A stretch of 64,000 bases of DNA, taken from CBDDHT01 sp965228615 (lineage in GTDB: Bacteria; Pseudomonadota; Alphaproteobacteria; Rhizobiales; Methyloligellaceae). Both the position numbers and the translations under genes were made by a program. Under the pieces are notes generated by a model that worked only from the letters and a program-made list of their open reading frames with translations, ran no database searches and was not told where the DNA came from. Of this stretch, positions 58,686 through 64,000 are shown piece after piece (position 1 is the stretch's first letter; each line of letters begins with the position of its first letter). Where the stretch lies: NCBI GenBank assembly GCA_965228615.1, contig CBDDHT010000004.1, positions 1,240,001 to 1,304,000 of the forward strand, written 5' to 3'.

Positions 58686-59747
58686 ATGAGCATGTTGGAA
58701 ACGCACGCCACACCATCCGGCGCGGCCCTTAAGCATGGTGTCCTTAAGATGCCGGATCTATCCTACACGCCTGAATTAGCGCGCGAAATGGCGCCCGCCT
58801 ATGATCGCATATCATCTGTAGTGCCTCCCGTCGAATGGCCGGCTTTTGCCCCTTATGTGAAGGCGATCAATGCCCTCAAAAAAGAACGCAACGCGGTGAT
58901 CCTGGCGCACAATTACATGACGCCGGAGATTTTTCACTGCATCGCAGACATTGTCGGAGACTCGCTGCAACTTGCCAAGGAAGCCGCACGCTCTGATGCC
59001 GACATCATCGTCCAATGCGGCGTCCACTTCATGGCTGAGACGTCCAAGCTCCTGAATCCCGACAAGACCGTTTTGATCCCCGAAAAAGAGGCCGGCTGCT
59101 CCCTTGCAGCGTCGATTACGGGCGCTGACGTACGCGCTCTTCGAGAAGCCTATCCAGGCATTCCTGTCGTTACCTACGTCAATACGTCAGCCGACGTGAA
59201 AGCCGAATGCGATATCTGTTGCACCTCGTCCAATGCCGTGCAGGTCGTCGAAGCCCTCAACGCTCCGAAGGTCATCTTTCTCCCCGACGAGTTCCTTGCG
59301 AACTATGTCGCGTCTCAGACGGACGTTGAGATCATCGCATGGAAAGGACGCTGTATCGTGCATGAGCGATTCACGGGAGAGGAACTTCGGGCAGCACGCG
59401 AGACAGATCCGGGCCTCAAGATCATAGCTCATCCCGAGTGCCCACCCGACGTCCTGGCAGAAGCGGATTACACCGGCTCGACGAGCGGCATGATCGACTG
59501 GGTCCAAGCGAAGCAGCCCAAGAAGGTGCTGATGGTTACCGAGTGTTCCATGAGCGACAATGTTGCGGTCGAAACGCCAGGCGTCGAATTCGTGCGCCCC
59601 TGCAATCTCTGCCCATATATGAAGCGCATCACATTGCCGAAGATTCTGGAGTCTCTGGTCTATTTGCGAGAAGAAATAACGGTGGATCCTGCGATAGCAG
59701 ACCCTGCTCGTCGCGCCGTTGAAAGGATGATCAATCTCAAAAGCTAA
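58686..59747 (+). CDS. nadA: Quinolinate synthase A
   Basis: A 353-residue 4Fe-4S enzyme condensing iminoaspartate with dihydroxyacetone phosphate to quinolinate. Visible motifs are VILAHNYMTPEIFHCIADIV (residues 60-79), GVHFMAETSKLLNPDKTVLI (about 115-134), ECDICCTSSNAVQVV (cluster Cys), HPECPPDV, GSTSGMIDWV and RPCNLCPYMKRITL with the last cluster Cys. nadB and nadC, often next in the operon, are not downstream. GGAG precedes the ATG. Confidence 0.97.
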   Translation: MSMLETHATPSGAALKHGVLKMPDLSYTPELAREMAPAYDRISSVVPPVEWPAFAPYVKAINALKKERNAVILAHNYMTPEIFHCIADIVGDSLQLAKEAARSDADIIVQCGVHFMAETSKLLNPDKTVLIPEKEAGCSLAASITGADVRALREAYPGIPVVTYVNTSADVKAECDICCTSSNAVQVVEALNAPKVIFLPDEFLANYVASQTDVEIIAWKGRCIVHERFTGEELRAARETDPGLKIIAHPECPPDVLAEADYTGSTSGMIDWVQAKQPKKVLMVTECSMSDNVAVETPGVEFVRPCNLCPYMKRITLPKILESLVYLREEITVDPAIADPARRAVERMINLKS

Positions 59748-59812
59748 TGCCCATTCCGACCATACAGAGGCAATGCAGCAAAGGGGGGACCGATCCAGAA
59801 GGCACACCCAAC

Positions 59813-59900
59813 TCGTCATTCCAGCGAAGGCTGGAATCCAGTCCGGCGACAGAGAATCACAGAAACAGGCTTGGATCCCAGCCTTCGCTGGGATGACGAT
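59813..59900. repeat. Interspersed alphaproteobacterial palindromic repeat
   Basis: Two outward-facing units: cgtcattccagcgaaggctg...ggaatcca and tggatccc...agccttcgctgggatgacg. Each is itself a hairpin around gaag or cttc, and together they form a larger palindrome. The sequence belongs to the widespread gtcattccagcgaaggctgg-type family. Translations over it give the well-known spurious VIPAKAGIQ/WIPAFAGM peptides. It lies in the 360-bp gap between nadA and the SleB gene, the rest of which shows nothing notable. Confidence 0.9.
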
Positions 59901-60111
59901 TGTTGATATTTTGGGAGCGGTACTACGAGATAGCTATCCTGCTAAAACCGGATCAATTGAAAGCCACAGTTGCTTGATCCATTGATCTCGACCGCGCGGG
60001 ATGCCGCAATAGGTACTGCACATTCTCGCGGCCGCGCGGGATCAACACCGTCCAGCGCGGCAAGGCTCAAACAAGTCGGGATGATGACAGACACGCTGGA
60101 GTCGACCAGCC

Positions 60112-61362
60112 TCAGTCGGCGACAGGCTCGTTCTGCGCAACGACCAGATCGGTCTTCTTGGATGCCGACGCTTCAGCAACGTCCGTCTTCTCACGGATCG
60201 GAACTGCCGGTGCGCGATAGAAGATGTGGCGGCCGATTTTCTTGATGCGCTTCATCTGACGGCGCCAAGGCGGGCTCACATAGTTCGCATGGTAATGCGT
60301 CGAGTTGTCGATCTCTTTGACCCAGAGATCGCCCTTGAGAACCTGCTTGGCCAGTTTGTTCGACACACGCCATTGCGCTTCGCTTCGTGCAACATCCGAG
60401 ATGCCGTCACAGGTAAACGAGAACTGACATCCCTTGCGCTGATGCTGGCCTTGGAAGACCACACCGCAGATCGTATCAGGGAATGCAGGGCTGCGAACAC
60501 GGTTCATGACGACTTGCGCCACCGCGATCTGCCCCTTACGAGGCTCGCCACGCGCTTCGAAGTAAATAGCCGATGCGAGGCAACGGCGTTGACGCGTCTG
60601 GTAATCGGCTTCCGTCTCGCCTTTGAAAACCATGCCGCGCGAAATCGCCGCAATCTTTGGTTTGGCCGACAGGCCGGTCGAGTGAGGAGCGTGTGTTCCG
60701 TCGAATTGGTGGTCGAGCGATTTCCTAACCGACGCGAGCAACAGCTCTGCTGTGCCGGTCGAAGGCGCTGGCGGAGGCGTGACTTTGACTGTCTTAGGCG
60801 CTTGCCTGACGATCGTCGTCACAGGCGCTTTCAGTCGCTCACCCTTTTTCTTGCGATTGACGACATGATCTTTCGTGCCTTTGCCGACCTTGCGGCCTGA
60901 CACTTCTATATCGACCGGCGTCAGGGTTGCGACCACACGCCGCGGCGCTTTCGGTGTATAACTTGAGCGGTGAACTTCCAGATAAAGATCCGCGCGAGGA
61001 CCTTTGCCTTCTGCAAGGAACAAACGACGCGCTTCATAAGGAACCAAAACCCGCGGCTTCTCAGCCGCAGTTGCGGTCGTCTGGCGCCCGTGTGCCGAGT
61101 TCGCACCCGATAGAGCCAGTTCGATTTGCATTGAAAGGCTGTTCATATCGACGGTCGCGTAACCAACGGCGACGGCCGGTATAGTCGCAAGCGCCCCTAC
61201 GAGGCGCAGTCTTCCATTGCCCATACGTAGCCCGTTTGCACCATTTTTCGGTGCGTTTGTTAGCTCAGGAAGATTGCGCCCGTTTTCGGGCTGCAAGACT
61301 TCCCCTCCAACTCCTTGCGCGGTTAACCCGCGTCTAAGGAGCATCCCCAAAGGGTCAGTCAT
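60112..61362 (-). CDS. SleB/CwlJ-type cell wall hydrolase
   Basis: A 416-residue protein. A hydrophobic segment near residues 52-72 (LRLVGALATIPAVAVGYATV) serves as anchor or signal, followed by a basic disordered linker (about 95-230). The C-terminal hydrolase (Hydrolase_2) has CLASAIYFEARGEPRKGQIA (catalytic Glu), VVMNRVRSPAFPDTICGVVF and HQRKGCQFSFTCDG. It trims peptidoglycan glycan strands. The ATG at 61362 lacks a ribosome site, so an internal Met at about residue 47 is an alternative start. A CtrA-type box lies right upstream. Confidence 0.88.
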   Translation of the reverse strand: MTDPLGMLLRRGLTAQGVGGEVLQPENGRNLPELTNAPKNGANGLRMGNGRLRLVGALATIPAVAVGYATVDMNSLSMQIELALSGANSAHGRQTTATAAEKPRVLVPYEARRLFLAEGKGPRADLYLEVHRSSYTPKAPRRVVATLTPVDIEVSGRKVGKGTKDHVVNRKKKGERLKAPVTTIVRQAPKTVKVTPPPAPSTGTAELLLASVRKSLDHQFDGTHAPHSTGLSAKPKIAAISRGMVFKGETEADYQTRQRRCLASAIYFEARGEPRKGQIAVAQVVMNRVRSPAFPDTICGVVFQGQHQRKGCQFSFTCDGISDVARSEAQWRVSNKLAKQVLKGDLWVKEIDNSTHYHANYVSPPWRRQMKRIKKIGRHIFYRAPAVPIREKTDVAEASASKKTDLVVAQNEPVAD

Positions 61363-61378
61363 TTAGGCAGGAGAGGTA

Positions 61379-61393
61379 TTAACAGATGGTTAA
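61379..61393. promoter_or_regulatory. Perfect CtrA full site
   Basis: The sequence TTAA-cagatgg-TTAA matches the CtrA consensus TTAA-N7-TTAA exactly and is symmetric in both strands. It begins 16 bp upstream of the assigned start codon of the leftward SleB gene and 190 bp upstream of the SYLF gene. Either or both could be controlled. The site is called by eye. Confidence 0.55.
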
Positions 61394-61585
61394 TTCCTAC
61401 CGAAGTGCCTGATTCCCCGTCTGTGTCGAAGGGGAATGTGCAGGTGAATTAGGGAGAAAATTGGAATGAATTGCGGAGAAATTATGTTTCCCCTTGGCGA
61501 ACTGCCTTATACACACCACCTAAGTGCCAAACCGGGGACAACACACTCAGTAAGTCTGTTTCGTGAGTGTGGGGGAGAAAAGAAA

Positions 61586-62152
61586 ATGATCAAACGTATT
61601 TTGTCGACATTGGGCTTAGCCGCTGTCCTGACAACTGGCATTGCTGCTCCTCATCAGGTTCCACAAGCCGAGGCTGCCTCTGCCGCCGAAATCGAAGCCG
61701 ATGTGGATGAAACGCTGCGCCGCTTCTTCCGCCAGGTCGGCAGCGCCAGACCACTCGCAGACAAGGCCGTCGCAATGCTGGTGTTCCCGACGGTCGTAAA
61801 GGCCGGCATCGGAATTGGCGGCGAGTATGGCGAAGGCGCGCTGAGAAGGCGCGGCAAGACGCTGGGCTTCTACAATACGGTCGCCGCATCCATCGGCTTC
61901 CAGCTTGGCGCTCAGGCGCGTTCCGTCATTTTGATGTTCATGACCGAACGAGCTCTGCAGAATTTTCGCGCAGCCGACGGTTGGAAGATCGGTGTAGATG
62001 GTTCCGTTGCGCTGGTAACAGTTGGCGCAGGCGGCGCAATCGACACAAACAGCATTCGCGGACCGATCATCGGCTTCGTGTTCGGCAACAAGGGCCTCAT
62101 GTACAATCTGACGCTCGAAGGCTCCAAGATCAGCCGGATCAGCAGATACTAA
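61586..62152 (+). CDS. SYLF-domain (YSC84-like) secreted protein
   Basis: A 188-residue exported protein with a signal peptide (LSTLGLAAVLTTGIAAPHQV) and the SYLF/Ysc84 lipid-binding domain: ADKAVAMLVFPTVVKAGIGI (about 57-76), GGEYGEGALRRRGKTLGFYN, SIGFQLGAQARSVILMFMTE and AVGAGGAIDT-like segments ending GLMYNLTLEGSKISRI. Likely periplasmic or outer-membrane-associated. The ATG at 61586 has a GGGGGAG site 8-9 bp upstream. The open frame before it is not conserved. Confidence 0.9.
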   Translation: MIKRILSTLGLAAVLTTGIAAPHQVPQAEAASAAEIEADVDETLRRFFRQVGSARPLADKAVAMLVFPTVVKAGIGIGGEYGEGALRRRGKTLGFYNTVAASIGFQLGAQARSVILMFMTERALQNFRAADGWKIGVDGSVALVTVGAGGAIDTNSIRGPIIGFVFGNKGLMYNLTLEGSKISRISRY

Positions 62153-62174
62153 GGCGTGAGCCGGCGTTCGCGAC

Positions 62175-64000
62175 TTATGCGCTTTCGTCGAGTGCGGCCT
62201 GGGCAGCGGCTAAACGTGCGACCGGCACACGAAACGGCGAGCACGACACATAGTCGAGTTTTTGCCGCTCGCAGAACGCTATCGACTCCGGATCGCCGCC
62301 ATGTTCGCCGCAAATGCCGATCTTGATATCGGGACGGACCTTTCGTCCGCGTTCCGCTCCGATTTCGACCAGTTCGCCAACGCCGTCCTGATCGATCGTC
62401 ACGAATGGATCGACGGTCAAAACACCCTTGGTCATATATTCGGTTAAAAAGCTCGCTGAATCATCGCGGCTCAGGCCGAATGCCGTCTGGGTCAAGTCGT
62501 TTGTACCGAACGAGAAGAACTCGGCCGTTTCGGCAATTTCCCCGGCGCGCAATGCCGCCCGCGGCAACTCGATCATTGTCCCGACCTGGTAGTCGAGTTC
62601 GGCGCCCTTTTCCGATTTTACGGCTTCAGCCGTCTTGTCGATGATCGCCCGCAGCAATTCAAACTCTTCACGCACCGCAATGAGAGGCACCATGACTTCC
62701 GGCAAGACCGGCTTGCCTGTGCGAGACGCGACATCGATCGCGGCCTCGAAAATGGCCCGTGCCTGCATCTCCGTAATCTCCGGGTACGAGATCGCCAGCC
62801 GGCACCCTCGATGCCCGAGCATGGGATTGAACTCTTTCAGATCCTCGACCCGGGCTTTGAGCAGCTTCAGGCTCGTTCCCATCGCTTCCGCAACTTCGAC
62901 GATTTCTTCTTCCTCATGCGGAAGGAATTCGTGCAGAGGTGGGTCGAGCAGACGAATGGTTACAGGCAGATCACCCATGATCTCAAAGAGCTCGATGAAA
63001 TCTGCACGCTGCATGGGGAGGATCTTATCGAGCGCAGACCGACGGCCCTTCTCGTCCTCCGACAAAATCATCTCGCGTACGGCAAGAATGCGCTCATGAT
63101 CGAAAAACATATGCTCGGTCCGGCAAAGGCCTATCCCTTCGGTTCCGAACTCGCGTGCCTGGCGGGCATCGCGCGGCGTATCGGCATTTGCGCGCACGCC
63201 CATGCGGCGCGTCTCATCCGCCCACGACATGAGAGTCGCGAAGTCACCGGTCAACTCAGGCTGACGCATGGGAACGGTGCCAAGCAAGACCTGGCCTGAT
63301 GTCCCGTCGATCGTGACAATGTCGCCCTTGGCAAGGGTCTTGCCGCCCGCAATCATGGTTCCCGCATCATAGTCGATACGGATCGAGCCCGCACCTGTCA
63401 CGCACGGTCGGCCCATGCCCCGCGCCACCACCGCTGCATGACTCGTCATGCCACCGCGGGTTGTAAGAATGCCTTCGGCGGCATGCATGCCGTGAATGTC
63501 TTCCGGGCTTGTTTCGACCCGGACAAGAATAACCTTCTGCCCGCGACCTGCGAGTTTTTCGGCTTCATCGGAATCGAATACGATCTCGCCGGTTGCCGCA
63601 CCGGGCGAAGCCGGCAGACCGCTCGCAAGGATCTCTTTGTCGGCATCCGGATCGAGCATCGGATGGAGCAGATTGTCGAGCTGCCCCGGATCGATCCGCT
63701 TCAACGCGTCGGCCTTGCTGATCAGACCTTCTTCAGCCATGTCGACCGCAATGCGGACGGCGGCTTTGACCGTGCGCTTGCCGGACCGCGTCTGCAGCAT
63801 CCAGAGCTTGCCGTCCTGGATCGTGAATTCCACGTCCTGCATATCGCGGTACCGTGCTTCCAGCTTTTCGTAGATCGCCTTCAACTCGGCAAACGTCTCC
63901 GGCATGAGCGCTTCAAGCGAGACTTTGTCGTCACCGGCTTCCTGGCGGGCCGCCTCCGTCAGGCTCTGCGGCGTGCGGATTCCAGCCACAACGTCTTCAC
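62175..64000 (-). CDS. ppdK: Pyruvate phosphate dikinase, C-terminal two-thirds (N-terminus outside window)
   Basis: More than 600 residues of PPDK. Visible parts are the end of the ATP-grasp domain (MQDVEFTIQDGKLWMLQTRS), the swivelling phosphohistidine domain with TTRGGMTSHAAVVARGMGRP (catalytic His), and the PEP-binding TIM barrel with GLCRTEHMFF, GHRGCRLAISYPEI, GTMIELPRAALRAGEIAETA, GTNDLTQTAFGLSRDD and the catalytic Cys in IGICGEHGGDPESI. It interconverts pyruvate, ATP and phosphate with PEP, AMP and pyrophosphate. The frame continues past the right edge. Confidence 0.97.
   Translation of the reverse strand, partial: EDVVAGIRTPQSLTEAARQEAGDDKVSLEALMPETFAELKAIYEKLEARYRDMQDVEFTIQDGKLWMLQTRSGKRTVKAAVRIAVDMAEEGLISKADALKRIDPGQLDNLLHPMLDPDADKEILASGLPASPGAATGEIVFDSDEAEKLAGRGQKVILVRVETSPEDIHGMHAAEGILTTRGGMTSHAAVVARGMGRPCVTGAGSIRIDYDAGTMIAGGKTLAKGDIVTIDGTSGQVLLGTVPMRQPELTGDFATLMSWADETRRMGVRANADTPRDARQAREFGTEGIGLCRTEHMFFDHERILAVREMILSEDEKGRRSALDKILPMQRADFIELFEIMGDLPVTIRLLDPPLHEFLPHEEEEIVEVAEAMGTSLKLLKARVEDLKEFNPMLGHRGCRLAISYPEITEMQARAIFEAAIDVASRTGKPVLPEVMVPLIAVREEFELLRAIIDKTAEAVKSEKGAELDYQVGTMIELPRAALRAGEIAETAEFFSFGTNDLTQTAFGLSRDDSASFLTEYMTKGVLTVDPFVTIDQDGVGELVEIGAERGRKVRPDIKIGICGEHGGDPESIAFCERQKLDYVSCSPFRVPVARLAAAQAALDESA

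Noticed and set aside
59773..59985. 70-codon frame with VIPAKAGIQ and WIPAFAGM peptides
   Set aside because: It is the typical spurious translation of a widespread palindromic repeat, with no ribosome site and no other conserved sequence.

Overview
The window looks like chromosomal DNA of an alphaproteobacterium, most likely of the Hyphomicrobiales (Rhizobiales) type. This rests on the gene content: cbtB/cbtA under a cobalamin riboswitch, a TIGR02301-type secreted protein, a NadQ-like regulator with nadA, the HDAC-xseB-dxs-tlyA order, and two CtrA-like sites. The assignment is inferred from recognised families, not from a search.

Left end (0-7.6 kb): a cell-surface polysaccharide locus with an O-antigen ligase/polymerase-like membrane protein (cut by the window edge), a GT4 glycosyltransferase, a sugar-nucleotide epimerase-like protein, a DegT/DnrJ-type aminotransferase and a WecG/TagA/CpsF glycosyltransferase. 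Set inside it is a compact cobalt-uptake module: cobalamin riboswitch, cbtB, cbtA, a histidine-rich exported protein and a convergent DUF1636 gene.

7.7-23.6 kb: mostly metabolic housekeeping. Genes include a cytochrome P450, a FIST sensor, tRNA-Gln and tRNA-Pro, an MBL hydrolase overlapping a DUF1499 protein tail to tail, a class III aminotransferase, two SDRs including fabI, pdxH, and a coupled run aroC-DCC-DUF4166-haloacid dehalogenase. A 39-bp copy of the 3' half of tRNA-Gln lies 785 bp from the intact gene and brackets a mini-island with a DUF2283 gene.

23.6-29 kb: a gene-poor, transposon-scarred stretch. It has an IS5-family transposase pseudogene split by a 261-bp palindromic non-autonomous element with a clean TAA duplication, an IS3 remnant, a large autotransporter with two DUF11-like repeats, and a small secreted protein.

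29-41.4 kb: an M20 amidohydrolase and a methyltransferase, a sirtuin, and a long leftward run: acyl-CoA dehydrogenase, enoyl-CoA hydratase, HDAC-family deacetylase, xseB, CoA-transferase, dxs, tlyA. A rightward Sua5-type tRNA-modification gene follows.

41.4-64 kb: a cysteine-rich secreted protein, an FAD oxidoreductase, a GNAT protein, a YedK-type protein, a protein with a FliM-like C-terminal peptide under a CtrA-like site, NUDIX, DUF3179, TIGR02301, DUF1835, VOC, LysE, a dihydroorotase-like protein, ygfZ-tag-HD-phosphatase, the NadQ-like regulator with DUF1989, nadA behind a near-perfect 25-bp palindrome, a SleB hydrolase with a perfect TTAA-N7-TTAA box, a SYLF lipoprotein-like protein, and pyruvate phosphate dikinase running off the right edge.

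The most distinctive non-coding content is a set of intergenic palindromes: seven copies of an ~85-bp hairpin family with compensatory changes in the stem, a companion GAAAGTCGC hairpin beside three of them, a 165-bp element with 24-bp terminal inverted repeats present twice (one copy invaded by a 105-bp palindrome just upstream of fabI), and the 261-bp element in the IS5 remnant. I see no CRISPR array, prophage or secretion-system cluster.
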